Shown here piece after piece: positions 1 through 11,753 of a stretch of 64,000 nucleotides of DNA. Position 1 is the stretch's first letter, and each line of letters opens with the position of its first letter. Origin of the DNA: Phallus indusiatus (taxonomy: Eukaryota; Basidiomycota; Agaricomycetes; Phallales; Phallaceae); contig JAQFWX010000014.1 in the NCBI GenBank assembly GCA_027605045.1, forward strand, positions 369,391-433,390, in the 5' to 3' direction. The position numbers and the translations under genes are program-made. The notes beneath the pieces were generated by a model. That model ran no database searches and had not been told where the DNA came from. It saw only the letters and a list, made by a program, of their open reading frames with translations.

Positions 1-947
1 CCCCTTGCAGAACCAACCCCTACCCCTACCCCCCCAGAGAGATCCGGTCAGGGCTAGACTTCGCCCTTCCTTTCACCCTCAGTCCCCCCTCCCATGACAG
101 AGGTCCACCCCCCTCAAAGAGTGTCGAACGGACCCCCCCGAGCAAGTTACCACGAGGAAGGCGTCCACAATTGCGTTTTCGAGACCCAAAAACGCGACCC
201 AAAGGGGAGGGTCGCGTTGTTGCGACCCCACCAAGGCCTGGCCATGGAAAGCGGTCGAGACTGACTCGGTGGGTGGAGGGAGGAACAACGCGGGCAGTGG
301 TGACGGAAGCAAAGTGGACAGCCACGGCCAAACCCTCGAGAGTACTGTAATTTTTCCATCTCGAGGGGAGACACCAGGGCAGGCTTTGAAAAAAAACACG
401 CCACAGCGGTCTTATTTCGCACCCTCGCGGGTCCCCCACCGTGACCGCGACCCTACCCCGACTGGTTAACCTCCCATGACCATGACAGGGGTTGACCCCC
501 CCTAGAAAGTTATCCACAATGGCGTTTTTGGGACCCTAAATCGGTTCCCAGCCACGACCCCCTATTCCGCCCATGACAGGGGTCCACCCCCCTAAAAGAG
601 TGCCAAACGGACCCCCCCTAGCAAGTTACCATGAGGAAGGCGTCCACAATTGCGTTTTCGGGACCCAAAATCGGGTCCAAAGGGGATATCACGAAAAAGC
701 AACCCTGCCAGCGACCTGGCATGAATGAACTTGGAAAAAAACGCGCCACAGAGCGCGCCTCGCGCGCTCGCTTATCCGTCTTGACTCGTTCGCTTGACTT
801 ACTTGTCCGACCGGTCTTACCCGGCCTTACCGGGACGCGCTAGACCCCCACTTAAGCCCTCGACCCCGCCTGACTCGGACGCTTACCTTTCCGTCCACTC
901 GTCTCTTCACTTTGACTTTTGACTTTGCTTGGGACAAAAGGCGGAAT

Positions 948-967
948 AAAAAAAAAAAAAAAAAAAA
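948..967. repeat. poly-A tract (20 A)
   Basis: Twenty consecutive A residues. This could be the A-tail of an old retroposed sequence, but no retroelement coding sequence is visible upstream. Confidence 0.9.
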
Positions 968-1017
968 TCAAATCAAATAAAAGCGATGCGAGGGGAGGGG
1001 CCGGAACGTTGTAAAAA

Positions 1018-1044
1018 GAAGGGAAGGGAAGGGAAGGGAAGGGA
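1018..1044. repeat. GGGAA microsatellite
   Basis: About five tandem GAAGG units on the plus strand in a purine-rich patch that follows the poly-A tract. Confidence 0.9.
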
Positions 1045-1090
1045 GACCAAAGGCAAAGGTAGAGGCAAAAAAAGACTGCAGCACCCATGG

Positions 1091-2267
1091 ATTCCTGCGT
1101 GGTCCCCCACCGTAGTACTAACAGGGCGGTACTCTGGTTAACTGCGCAGATCGGACGGGATGCGGTGCTTTCAGAGTCCTATGGCCGCAGACGTCCGGCC
1201 TGCCGGCCGGACCTGTTTTGAGCCCGCCGCGCCGCGGCCGCGTCGGTCGGTCGGTCGGCCGTGCGGCACGAAGTGCCGCACAACCTACCCTAAAGAACAT
1301 ACCTCCCCCTACCTACCCTAAAACGACTCTCCACATCCTACCCCGAAGCGTTCGTCGAAAAAATCCACCCCAGTTTTTTCTTACCTACCCTAAAGTGCCC
1401 CCTAACGGCACCCCGGCGGCCATTTAGGTTAGGAAGCAAAATTAGTCCGACGCGTTGGAACAACTCACGTGATCGCGTGATCGAGTTGAGTGAGCCGAGT
1501 AGTCTACATACGCCCACACAAGCATTCCCTTTTCCACTCCATTTCTTTTTCTGCCGACGACGATGTTGTGCGACACAGGTCTTGATCTATGTTTTATCTA
1601 ACTTTGCATATATCAATCTTGGACAGGCTTTAAGCGATTATTGAACCAAACATTGGGAGCGATATTTGCCAATAGACTGAATCTCCAAGGCACAAAGTAC
1701 AGTCTGTGCTTTACGAAGTGGAATGGAAACTGGCGGTGTCTCAAAGCTTATACACCGAGGCTTAGAAATTTCAGGTAGAAACTCAAAACACTGGCGTCTT
1801 TATTGCCTTTATTGCCACGGCTCGGAGACGTTCTATCGTGATGCCAATCCGTAATCAGTGTTTCTTCCCACAACGTTAGAGTGGTTGGGCCATAACATTT
1901 CCTGTGGTGAGGAAGCTTTTGACTGTTTGTCAATTCGCATTGATTATATTGAAAACAAAACAGGTGCTGCACCAGTGGACGTTCACAATTTACATCGCTT
2001 GTGACACGATTCATTTCCTTTATCGTATGTATTAGGCTTCGCCTTCGGCTGCAAATTTTTTTTCCTTAGATCAGCGCTGCCTACTTTGTTATCTTACATA
2101 CATTCTAAGACGAAATCGGACTCTTTATTATTTCCATCAAATTATATTCAAAACAAATATTATTTTTTTAATCTCGCCGAGGCTCCTTCCAAGCAGATAT
2201 AAACCAGCGATAGTTCGTACATGAATTACAGCAAGTGAGATTTCCTCTGTCTCGTATTCTCTTGTCA
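1091..2267. other. intergenic, no supported gene
   Basis: This holds a short tandem GTCGG tract near 1244-1260 and three dispersed CCTACCCTAAA words at about 1285-1395. A minus-strand open frame (1748-2014) has some Cys and His residues but no recognisable finger spacing and no homologue elsewhere in the window. I do not call it a gene. Confidence 0.5.
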
Positions 2268-2838
2268 ATGAGCTCCCGAAGCACAATGTCCCAGGTTCGT
2301 ACCCATTTACGTCCACTGTCCAAAAGAACATCTACTTAGTGTCCCAGATTCATGCGATATTGAAAAAAGATGAATTTTCTGAGCCTGACTCGGAGGCTTT
2401 CCGGCCATACATCCAGGAGATGAATTGTGGCCCTATGACGAATATTTTTACATGTGGATTCCCGGAGTGTTGCAATGCTCTCAGCTTTTTTGATAGGGAG
2501 CATATAATTCTACACATCCAGGCAATTCATTTAAAACTTTTCAACCCGAACAAAAAATTTGTTTGTTCGTGGTAAGCATCGGACGTCATTCACGCGTCTT
2601 GAACTTATCTTTTCACGCTTAATACAGCGGAACAGAATTTCGTAGACTAAAGGAGGGGACACGCCACTCAATCTGTAAACTGTTTGGGTCACGCTTCCGT
2701 TGCGCCGACTGGTACGTCGCTATCTTAGTTTGTCCAGTTAACCAACAACTTTTAACGAATTGGAAAAAACTTAGCCCAAAGTCCTTCGCCAGGAAGGACT
2801 CTTTAAAGGTACACAGGCGGGTTGTCCACAATTTGTGA
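2268..2838 (+). CDS. three-finger zinc-finger protein, paralogue 1
   Basis: Four exons (2268-2294, 2348-2571, 2628-2711, 2775-2838) join in phase to a 132-aa protein. Three fingers are visible: C45-x4-C50-x14-H65-x4-H70; an unusual C82-x-C84-x12-H97-x2-C100; and a classical C109-x2-C112-x12-H125-x4-H130 with the core KSFARKD. The third finger suggests nucleic-acid binding, probably nuclear; the target is unknown. Two paralogues in this window (12524-13116 and 18455-19061, both minus) share the four-exon layout, the exon 3 length (84 nt) and all finger cysteines, which supports the splice sites. Exon 1 (nine codons) is the least certain part. I do not know a named family with this exact finger order, so the specific function is open. 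Confidence 0.8.
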
Positions 2839-5113
2839 GGCCATGGTCATCGAACCTGATAGAGAAAAGTTTTGTGATGAAACACTGGTTAATGCACGAA
2901 TGAAATCGATTTATACAATTCAGATGCATCGCATTTAGGCTGTATAGTTCTAGTCTGGTTTTAGTTATATCAGTGCCTAATAAGAAGTTGGATCTTCAAA
3001 GTCTGGGAAATCTTCTTGCCACGCGCATTGCATTCATTGACACAATGTTGACATGCCCAGAGGTGGGGTATAATGCGGCAAACTAAATAAACTCGGTGGA
3101 TTAGTTCTTCAGTAAATTTAGACAATCTCGTTCTTGAAATTTAGTCCGTGATTGAATTTTTAGTACAGTCTCGTTGTGGGAGAGCTTGTTGGATGAATCT
3201 GGTGACAGGCTCAAACCCCAATCATTGCAAAGGTTATGATACAGCCATAAGGCGGTGTAGTAAGGGTTTGTGAGTCATTTAATCATTCAAACATACTTTC
3301 ACATGTTCACGTCAAATTCTTTCAAACCTCTCCAGTCAGCGCTACACAGCATTTAGAAAAAGGGTGCGGCAGACTTGTCGTCGGTCGAGTCATTAACGAT
3401 ATTAAGTTTCTGACTCAACATGTATACATGAAACCTTAAAAAAAACCTCTACGTCATCTCACCTTTAAACCCAAACTCTCGTGAATATTTGCCACGGCAT
3501 CCCTCGTCGTGCCATCCGAAAGCCACCTAAGCGCCGGATACGTTACAATCCTGTTACGCAAGCGTGTCTAGCAAGTGTCTAGCCGAAAACGGCATAATCC
3601 ATAGTCTTTCTCATTCATCGCCGTTTCTCTCTCAAAACACTAGTTGTGCTTCAAATGGCTCTGTAGAACTGGCACATCAAGGTAATTCCCAAAGATGGAC
3701 AGATAACTGTCTGGATCTTGACATCGATCTTCATAGGACTACATCGGCATCTCACGAGTTGACAACGGAAGCTAAATCTATTATTTTTTTCTTATACACA
3801 AACCCTTTTCTCAAAACGATCGTCAACATTACTGATTAGAAAATTTACCAGTTGGCCATGGGGCTAAGCAATGCCATATCCCTGGGAATTCTTTCGGCTT
3901 GTCCTGACAGCTTTTCTCCCGATGATTATCGATAAGACCTTGAAGGATCGATGGGAAGCCTAGCTCAAAAAACCACAAACCCCAAATCTAGGAGATATCA
4001 GTTATCATATCGCCGTCATGTGCTCCTCATCACATTCACATAACACATAAAACATATACATAGCCAATGCACAGCCCGTCTCGAAGGTAACCCCTCGTGC
4101 CAGGGCCCTGTCTTTGTTGTGGTACAGCTGGAGAAGATGTTGGGATTACCAAAAAAAATTTAAAGAATGTTGTAGATGGACATTTTTTTGGTTTTGTGGC
4201 TCATTCGTGTGTACTGCTTTCAATTGTGTTACCGGGCGATGTCTCCTTAGATTCAATTGCTTCGAGCTATGCGAGATATGATGCAGTGCGACTAACAATG
4301 CCATGCAAAGAAGTGCATTTTTTTCTGATACAGTATACCTTTCAATTGCCTTTCTTCGTGGTTTAGCCTCGCCAACCCACATCGTGTGTCTGTTTCCGCG
4401 CCAGCCAATCACTTTCGTTGAGTCTCACTGTGGTTCATCCAAATACGCCACCAATGGTCTAATCTGCCTCGCTCATATCTCACCACGTTACTACCATTCA
4501 ATTCACCAGCAACTAGTAACTATCTTCTTTCGGTGTGACATTGCTAAGCAAGTGATGTGAATACAGTCACTCCAGAATACGAGTTCGCGTGGCATCAAGA
4601 ATAAAGTTTTCCGGGAGAACTGTTTGTGTTGAAGCGGGTAGAGGCACCCAAGGCGCAAAAATGCTCTTTCAGCTCGGCTTTCGGCATTGAGTCGGAGTCT
4701 CGGTAACCTCGTCACCATTCGTGACACGTGGTAACGGGCGCCACTCTGCTCCGAGCTTTAAGTTATTCTCTGTCCATGAAACAACGGTCTCAGTGGGGAT
4801 GTTTTTCTTGTCATTATCTCGCCAAGAGAACTGAATATTACATATAATTCTCAATTTCCGTTTCGCCAAATTACCGAATTTAAAGCTCGTGGAATTTTCC
4901 CGATACTATAGCAAGTTTGGTCCGGATTTCGTCACCGCGCAAAGATAGTTTTCTTTTCATATTCTCAATTTCAAACGATCATCACGAAAACATAAATTCC
5001 GACATGAGCCCGACCACGTCGTTCCCACCAGTTCCGAATATTACGCTGCATCCGAGCCCAGACCAGACTTTCAAACAAGCCTGATAATCAAGGGACTATA
5101 CCGTTTCGGAACG
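2839..5113. other. intergenic, no supported gene
   Basis: Only short open frames occur on both strands, none with a recognisable domain, signal peptide or homologue elsewhere in the window. A pair of overlapping minus-strand frames around 4503-4869 looks mildly protein-like but has no clear start or splice structure. The last few hundred bases should hold the endoglucanase promoter. Confidence 0.5.
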
Positions 5114-5115
5114 TG

Positions 5116-5122
5116 TATAAAA
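5116..5122 (+). promoter_or_regulatory. TATA box of the GH5 endoglucanase gene
   Basis: TATAAAA lies 39-46 bp upstream of the cellulase ATG at 5162. The spacing implies a very short 5' leader. Confidence 0.6.
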
Positions 5123-5161
5123 GTCAAACGATGTCTCTCATTTGCTTCTTGCGGCTGAACT

Positions 5162-7087
5162 ATGAAAGCGATATTACTATCAGGACTATTCTTCGTGTCT
5201 TCTCTAGTCTGCGCTCAGACGCAAACACCTGCCCCCGCATGGGGTCAATGCGGTGGAATTGGATGGACAGGAGCCACAACTTGTGCTGCAGGATCTGCTT
5301 GTGTCGAAAGCAATTCTTACTATTCGTCAGCATTTTGTTATCTGTCGTTGCTCCTCCCTCTCATCGTGCCATCAATTTTTTCAGGCAATGCATTCCTGGT
5401 GCTACGCCAACTAGTAGTAGTTCAGCTAGTTACATGCCAACAACCACTCCTGCTCCAGGCGCAGGCAAAGTGAAATTCGGCGGTGTCAGTAAGTCATATG
5501 TTTTGATTCACGTTCCGACATTACGTTACTGATGATGAACTATGTAGACATTGCCGGATTTGACTTCGGTTGTCAAACAGATGTACATACATATTGATGC
5601 TTTCTCCCATTTTCGACATCGATACTGACTCTATCATCATAGGGAACATGCACCGTTTCCGGGGCATATCCTCCTTTGGTCCAATATTATGGTCCTGATG
5701 GGCAAGGTCAAATGGAACATTTCGTCAACGATGACGGGTTCAATCTTTTCCGATTGCCTGTCGGCTGGCAGTAAGCTGCTCATTATTCTCTATGTAATTT
5801 CAAAAGACGATTCTCATGGCTCAAAGATACCTTGTGAATGGTGTACTTGGAGGTCCATTATACAATGCAACGTTTTCCATTTACGATACTCTTGTGCAAG
5901 ATTGTCTGGCGACCGGCTCTTACTGTATCATTGGTAAAGCAAACATATTCACGACCTGACGAAGGGTTAACGATGGCTTTTTATTATCAGATATTCACAA
6001 GTAAGAAGTGTCTTCTCGAATAATTATGCTCAATTGTTTATTGAGTGCTCAGCTATGCCCGATGGGACGGTGAGATCATTGGACAAGGTGGACCCACTAA
6101 TGAACAAGTAAGTTGACGAAGACCACCATTAGCTGTAAATACGGACTAAAATTGTGAATAGTTTGCTGATATTTGGTCTCAACTGGCTACATACTATAAA
6201 AACGAGGATCGTGTACGTTCATTCTCACCAATATTTAAAAACTCAGACTAGTTATGCTCAACTCGATTGCAGATTATATTCGGTACCATGTAAGTTGGAG
6301 GTATATGGTGTAAATCGCGTTTTACTTATACAAAAATCGAGGAACGAACCCCATGATAGTGAGCATTCTTACTTATTGTAATGATACCGATGACATCATT
6401 GACGATGGACAGTCCCTAGCATTTCCCTTTGGGCTGGGTCAGTCCAGGCCGCCGTCACGGCCATTCGCGAAGCAGGTGCAACGACCCAAATGATCTTACT
6501 TCCAGGGAACGATTGGACATCCGCCGCAACATACATTTCAGATGGAAGTGCCGATGCCCTCATCAACGTAACCAATCCCGATGGTTAGCAATTTTGCATT
6601 GGTCCCGCTGTCACTTCCGAACTGTCTATCTAAATCAAACACTTTTGACCTTTTGCAGGATCAACGGACAACCTCATCCTGGAAGTCCATAAATACAGTG
6701 ACGAAGACAATAGCGGGACGCACTCCGAATGCGTTACGAACAATATCGACGACGCATTTGCTCCCTTGGCTGATTATGCTCGAGGTCATCAACGACTTGT
6801 TCTTAACACTGAATTCGGGGGTGGTTCAGGCAACGATTGTGTTACTGATATCGGGCAACAGCTTGCATTTTTGAACGAGAACAGTGATGGTGCGTGCTAA
6901 TTTATCACATTTCAAGGCACTGAAGAAGGTGACTGGTTTTTTAGTGTATCTGGGATGGACCGGATGGGCTGCTGGTTCCTTTATGGCTGGGTATACACTC
7001 GATCTTACTCCTGTTGAAACTAACGGGACTTGGGTTGATACACCACTTGTTGCCCAAGCCATGGTTCCCGCTTTCAAAGGCAACTAA
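5162..7087 (+). CDS. secreted CBM1-GH5 endo-beta-1,4-glucanase
   Basis: Thirteen exons (5162-5325, 5385-5488, 5548-5582, 5643-5770, 5827-5933, 5991-6000, 6053-6107, 6162-6212, 6273-6289, 6342-6358, 6413-6583, 6659-6889, 6945-7087) join in phase to 410 aa. A signal peptide (about residues 1-18, ending VCAQ) precedes a fungal CBM1 cellulose-binding module ([11 protein letters not shown] to YYSQC), a Ser/Thr/Pro linker, and a GH5 catalytic domain of the type in fungal Cel5A/EG II. The acid/base is E226 in MNEPHD and the nucleophile is E338 in NTEFGG. Substrate by family: internal beta-1,4 bonds of cellulose, outside the cell. The 10-nt exon 6 (DIHN) and the two 17-nt exons around MNEPHD make automated models prone to error here. 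The gene looks intact, with a plausible TATA box. Confidence 0.93.
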
Positions 7088-7448
7088 AATGTGACAAAGC
7101 CTTCTTTTTCCTGGTTTGAACTGGCGTGTACATAGAAATAAAAAAAAACACGGGTTTTTATACAATTAAAAATGGTTTTAACGTGTTTTCATGAATTTAA
7201 GAACTAACCCCAAACTTTAAAAACAGAATGATATACATAGTGATGATGAATGCAGAAATAGTCCGAACGTGCCGAAGATGCGTAAGTTAACTTTCTACTT
7301 TTGGTGATATATATAGATAAGAATGAAATATGAAGATTGTCATCTCTAAAAATAGCTCCAAGCAGCACGGTCATCCGTTTGTTTATAATAAACTCTCACT
7401 AAAAATTCAACCTTCACGCTCATACTCCATACCACAACAAAAGAACAC
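7088..7448. other. convergent intergenic region
   Basis: AT-rich 3' flanks of the GH5 gene (plus) and the GH16 gene (minus). I see no gene; it probably holds both polyadenylation regions. Confidence 0.6.
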
Positions 7449-8958
7449 TTACAGGGTACCCAAAGCCAAAACCACAAATAAGCCCGAACTCCAAACTGAT
7501 CCCCAACCGACAAGCCCGGCGCGTAAACCGGTTGCACCAGCAAAAGGTTGAGCGGTAAATATGGGCGGAGGAGCTTGTGTAATGTTCGCAGGTGGTGGAT
7601 TGAAAATAGCTTCCGGGAAAGCGGGATCATGGTACGTCTTTATACTCTTTATTTCGAAATAGGCAGTATCGTATGTCGAAGGTGGACCGATGACGTAGTC
7701 TAAGTAGCAGTTACCACTGCATGTCTGAGCGAATATTGTTGGATTGCCCGCGCTGTTTTCAAGGAAGAATTTTTGTGAATTAGGTTTAAAAATCAATGCA
7801 ATTTGTTTGACACTTACAAAGAGCCTGCGTGATGCGTGGATACATTAGTTTATCTGAGGCGAGGCGAGAGTTTAGTGACGTACCACATAAATCAATGTTC
7901 AAGGTAAGATGCTGAGGTTCAATGAAGGACAAGTTACATGAGGACGCAGGCCAATTTCCTAACGGTGTGCCCAGCATTGTTGTATTAATATCCCCAGTGC
8001 CATTCTGCAACGTCGCAGGTATTTGGGAACGCTAATAAAAAGAGGCATTAAAACAACGAATGAGATGAATGAATGCCAGTGTGACATAAAACATACAGAG
8101 AAAAACCAAATCGAGACACCATCGACTCCGAATTCAGTCACAAACACACCTCCGCCGGCATTTGCAAAGCCTTCGCCATAGCTGGTGATATTGGGATTCT
8201 GAATGACACATCCTTGGTTCGAATTGAACTCAAAAGAGCAGTCTGTCGAGTTGGCAAGACCAGTGAATTTGTTGCTAGGGGATTCGTCAAGTACGCAGCC
8301 CTATAAGTTTCGTATATTAATCGTTAATGGATGTATAAATATGAAGGTGGATACGGAACATACCGGAAGAGTATGCAAAGCCATTTGATTATTTGGCATT
8401 AGATTGACATATTCAAAGGTGTCAATTTCACCACTAGCAGGCCAGTTCGGAGCACTACTCCACCATGCCGGCCATACACTACGATGTACAAACAGATCAG
8501 ATCCTTCTCAATCAACCTATACAGAAACAACCGTGAACGTACCTGCATCCATAAGGAACATGCAACATATCTGCTACCCAAAGACTACCCTGACCATGCA
8601 ACGCATTCGTTTGAATCCGGACTGTGTTACGGAATTTTCCATCGGCGAGTTTAGTGCTGTTGTCGACTTTGATGATCGCGTTACCGGCTTCGTTGACGAA
8701 TGCGAGCTTTTCAGAGGCGCCTACTTGTTGAGAGACGTATATTGCTGAACCGCCTGTGAGATTGTCGACTGATTGGGGGTTTGTGAGTGAAGTCAAGACA
8801 CAATTGAGAGTAGGATGTTAGTTACAGTTATCAAAGAATCCCCAATCATCGAAGAAAGTTGGTCCTGCGTATTCGGTATTGAGCTGGTAAATGTTGTGGG
8901 CGATGGTTGATGGTAGGACAAGGGCGGCGAATAGGGCTAAAGCGCCTAGTGTTGACAT
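7449..8958 (-). CDS. secreted GH16 beta-glucanase A
   Basis: Seven exons (8958-8826, 8768-8543, 8478-8364, 8300-8097, 8031-7884, 7824-7818, 7752-7449) join in phase to 378 aa. A signal peptide (residues about 1-20) leads into a GH16 fold like the laminarinase-type endo-beta-1,3(4)-glucanases of basidiomycetes. The catalytic motif GEIDTFE is intact (E137, D139, E142), as are the WPAWW strand, the ANAGGGVF region and the C-terminal YDTAYFEIKSIK strand. A Pro-rich linker and a hydrophobic end (VVLALGTL) suggest GPI anchoring. Exon 6 has only 7 nt, because an extra intron splits a stretch that is continuous in paralogue B (20063-21574). Role by family: hydrolysis or remodelling of beta-glucan at the wall or outside. 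Confidence 0.92.
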
Positions 8959-10249
8959 TGTGAAATGGATGAGACGACGCTGATGAACGTTTGGATAAAC
9001 AGCCGTAGAGTGTTGCGGACAGCCGGGTTAATAGAACGATGCGATCGCACCTCTAGAGTAGTCGAACCTCCGTTCAACTAGAATTAGAGGGTTGATTGTA
9101 AAGGTATATGGACGAAGGATTGGTTTGAAGGGAAAAAAAGAAAGTAAAGGTAGTCGGCGCGTTTTTGTAATGGCGGGAATGAGACAATGAAACCATCATG
9201 AGAAAGAATAATAAAAATATAGAGGTACGCACGGTTCGTGATAGGCATAGCATTAATACATGGCGTATGCTATGCGATGACCGTTTCAATTGGACTCCCG
9301 ACTTTTGGTGATTGTCTTTCTGTTTGTTTAGATCGCGAAATTACTGGATAGATATGGTTATCTTCTATTGCCGATACACAGATGCCTTGATGGTTCTCCT
9401 GAAGATACAAAAGGTCGATTGAGAACTGTCAGAATTAAGGGCGATCCATCATTCATCGGGTTCGGTCTGCCTTCGCCTTCAAAAAGACCGCATGAGACGT
9501 TGAAAGATATCTTTGGTAATTTGTGATCCAGAAAACAATTTAGGAGTGAACAATCAACTACTCGTTATTCAAACGGCAAAGAAACACTCTTTACCAGACT
9601 CCAGACTCTATAGTCGGGTTGAGAAAAAAAGATCCCATCTGGTGGGTAAGCTCCCAATCTGTACACAGCGTCTGGTTCGGCGCAAATCGGCAGACGGCTG
9701 AAAAACAATCCGGTGAAATGCAGTTCTTTGTAATTGACAGACGTAAAGTCGAAACAGATACGAGAAGTGGTTTTGAAAGATGTTCGCAAGTTCGGAAATG
9801 ATTGACAAGGTGATAATTTACCCATTGACAAACGTGCCGTGAGAATTGCCGCGGTTGACGCGTTGGCACATTTGATGGGACCGTATGGTACCTCTTTGTG
9901 AATGTATTGAAAAACATGATATTAAGATTATAAGGTAGAGTATAGATAGGATAGTGATTTAGGTATTTAAAGAACAAGCTAGGCCCAAACTACTATACTT
10001 TCGAAACCTAGGTGAGGTGTTGCGTTTGAAAGTAAATGCGTCGCGCTTCAGGCACGAGGGGCCGATAAATGCTTGAAGACTGATACTGTCAATGCATCTT
10101 ATGCGTGGGAGGGAGTATAAAAAGGGCAGAAAAAAGAGGTCCGGCCCCTTTTAACTGGTTCCTTCAAACATTGATAATTCGTCCTTCAAGCCTTTACCCG
10201 GCCACTCGTCCAATGATACTATCAGTATTCGCAATCTCACGGTCATCGT
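8959..10249. other. intergenic, promoter side of GH16 A
   Basis: No convincing gene. Short open frames near 9565-9977 overlap each other on several frames and have no domain. The right end has a plus-strand TATA box, listed separately. Confidence 0.5.
10116..10123 (+). promoter_or_regulatory. TATA box without an evident gene
   Basis: TATAAAAA in a GGGAG...GGGCAG context, followed about 90 bp later by an ATG (10214) that opens only a 15-codon frame running into the lipase 3' end on the opposite strand. It could be the promoter of a truncated gene or of an antisense RNA. Confidence 0.3.
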
Positions 10250-11734
10250 TCAATTCTTAGCTGTTTCAAGTTGAACAACAGGATGGCCCCACTTTGCTTC
10301 CCAAATCTTTAGCCGAAGTTTATACCGCTCCTGCCAATTTTTTTCGCCACGCAACTCAAGCTCGAGCCATTTTATTCTGCGTTGGAGATTTTCCATGTCT
10401 CTAAAGTAGTAGTTGTGTCCACCGCGAGGCCAGATAAGACGGTCAATTTGAGGTACGGAATGTGATGGTGGTGGTGATGATGCTGTCAATGCCGTTAGCG
10501 GTGACGTGGCGTGGTGATTGACAGATGCTGTCAAATTTTGCATAACGTGAGAACGACGTTGAGAATTTTGGCCTTGTGCCTGCGTTTGAGCGGAGTCGAC
10601 TACAGTGAATACGCCATATTCACTTTGCGTGGAAGGTATTTTGTAGAGCTGCCCATGGTAAAAATATAAAGGAGACTCGGTCAAATGTTGATAGCCCATC
10701 CAGCATGGTGGGAGAAACTGAACACCTATAAAGGGGGGAGAAAAGATGATGAACGGATTGAATGCAATCAGTGAGACACGTTGTGACTTACCATCATTGT
10801 ACGCCTTGATAGAATACTCACGAACACTTTCATGTCCAAAACGATCTCGGTGTTGACGGATAGACCGTCTCCAGAATTGAACAAGACCAGTGTTGCCTAG
10901 CCTAGGTGAGCCAAACAGGACCAATGTGAGAGGTATACGTGAAGATATGGAACTGGCTGTGCTATATTTGTGATCATTGAGGAGGTCGGCGCCAGCGCCG
11001 GTCATGAGGTCCAAAGCTAGAAGATAACATAACGTGGCTCCCATGCTGTGTCCTGTTAGGACCAAGCTAGTTACACGACGAGAGAATTGCGCAAATCCTG
11101 CCTGAAGAGCTTCCAAAGCTTCACGCCTAATCCCACAATACATGGTCCAGAAGCCCAAGTGCACCATGGACGAGGCAGACTTGTCTTGAGGGTAGGCAAC
11201 CTTGAAAGCTTGAACATCTCTCAAGGCCTGGCTCAAATTAGATGTCCCAGAGAACGCAATAACAAGTTGTTTGGAGTATGGACGAAAGGCAACGTAGCCT
11301 TGAACGGCGGCAACGCGCCCTCTGAAGCTTTTGACCAGTATGGGTTTGTCGTTTAGCAAGGATTTATAGCCGTCCAGAGGAAAACCGGGCTGACACAACT
11401 CGTCGATGTTTTTAAATACGAAGCTCGGAGAGATGGATCCATGGGCTATCTCAGCGTATTGACCTATGTCGGAGAGGAACGCGTAGTCCGAGTCTGCATT
11501 TTGTTCGTTGTGGTCAGCGAGTCTGTCAGCCTCGGTTAAAATGTATTTTGATCTTGTTCCAAGTAATAAGGAAATGAAACGGAAGTTACTTTCTGTTTCT
11601 GATGCGTAAACTCTTTCATATAAGGAGAGAACTTCTTGCCGTTTTTTTGAAGAAAGGCGAAAGAGATGATGGGGGAATGAGAAAGACATGTCACAAAGTG
11701 ACGGTGAGATTGGACCGGATTTCATATTGGTCAT
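10250..11734 (-). CDS. class 3 lipase-like alpha/beta hydrolase
   Basis: Two exons (11734-10792 and 10725-10250) give 472 aa; the 66-bp intron (10791-10726, GTAAGT..TATAG) is in frame, so intron retention would simply add 22 residues. The nucleophile elbow GHSMG (Ser about residue 230) and the following FGSPRLGN strand are hallmarks of fungal lipase class 3; a YFYHG motif downstream may supply the catalytic His. There is no signal peptide, so an intracellular site is likely, and the native ester substrate is unknown. The frame stays open to 11791, but those first 19 codons lie antisense to a tRNA gene, so I take the ATG at 11734 as the start. The C-terminal Lys/Arg/Glu-rich end is of unknown role. 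Confidence 0.85.
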   Translation of the reverse strand: MTNMKSGPISPSLCDMSFSFPHHLFRLSSKKRQEVLSLYERVYASETESNFRFISLLLGTRSKYILTEADRLADHNEQNADSDYAFLSDIGQYAEIAHGSISPSFVFKNIDELCQPGFPLDGYKSLLNDKPILVKSFRGRVAAVQGYVAFRPYSKQLVIAFSGTSNLSQALRDVQAFKVAYPQDKSASSMVHLGFWTMYCGIRREALEALQAGFAQFSRRVTSLVLTGHSMGATLCYLLALDLMTGAGADLLNDHKYSTASSISSRIPLTLVLFGSPRLGNTGLVQFWRRSIRQHRDRFGHESVREYSIKAYNDGKSQRVSLIAFNPFIIFSPPFIGVQFLPPCWMGYQHLTESPLYFYHGQLYKIPSTQSEYGVFTVVDSAQTQAQGQNSQRRSHVMQNLTASVNHHATSPLTALTASSPPPSHSVPQIDRLIWPRGGHNYYFRDMENLQRRIKWLELELRGEKNWQERYKLRLKIWEAKWGHPVVQLETAKN

Positions 11735-11753
11735 TGAGTGTCGTGTAACATCG

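Larger units (their letters stand above)
1..1090. repeat. GC-rich, internally repeated non-coding stretch
   Basis: Runs of C dominate this stretch. A block at about 93-205 reappears with few changes at about 571-690 (both contain ATGACAG, a C-run, then GGCGTCCACAATTGCGTTTTCG), and a partial third copy lies at about 474-540. A second shared piece, an A-run followed by ACGCGCCACAG or ACACGCCACAG, occurs near 390 and 735. Open frames here are products of base composition, run through both strands, and resemble no family. I see no gene. It may be an old dispersed repeat or degenerate transposon edge. Confidence 0.55.

Noticed and set aside
1285..1395. Three CCTACCCTAAA words resembling the fungal telomere repeat CCCTAA
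   Set aside because: They are isolated and about 30-70 bp apart, not in tandem, and lie inside the window next to genes. I do not call a telomere or interstitial telomere array.
1748..2014. Cys/His-containing frame on the minus strand as a fourth zinc-finger copy
   Set aside because: Finger spacing and the conserved EG.RH..CK core of the three paralogues are absent.
9565..9977. Several overlapping frames upstream of the lipase 3' end
   Set aside because: Three frames on both strands overlap with equal plausibility, no domain, no splice sites and no homologue in the window.
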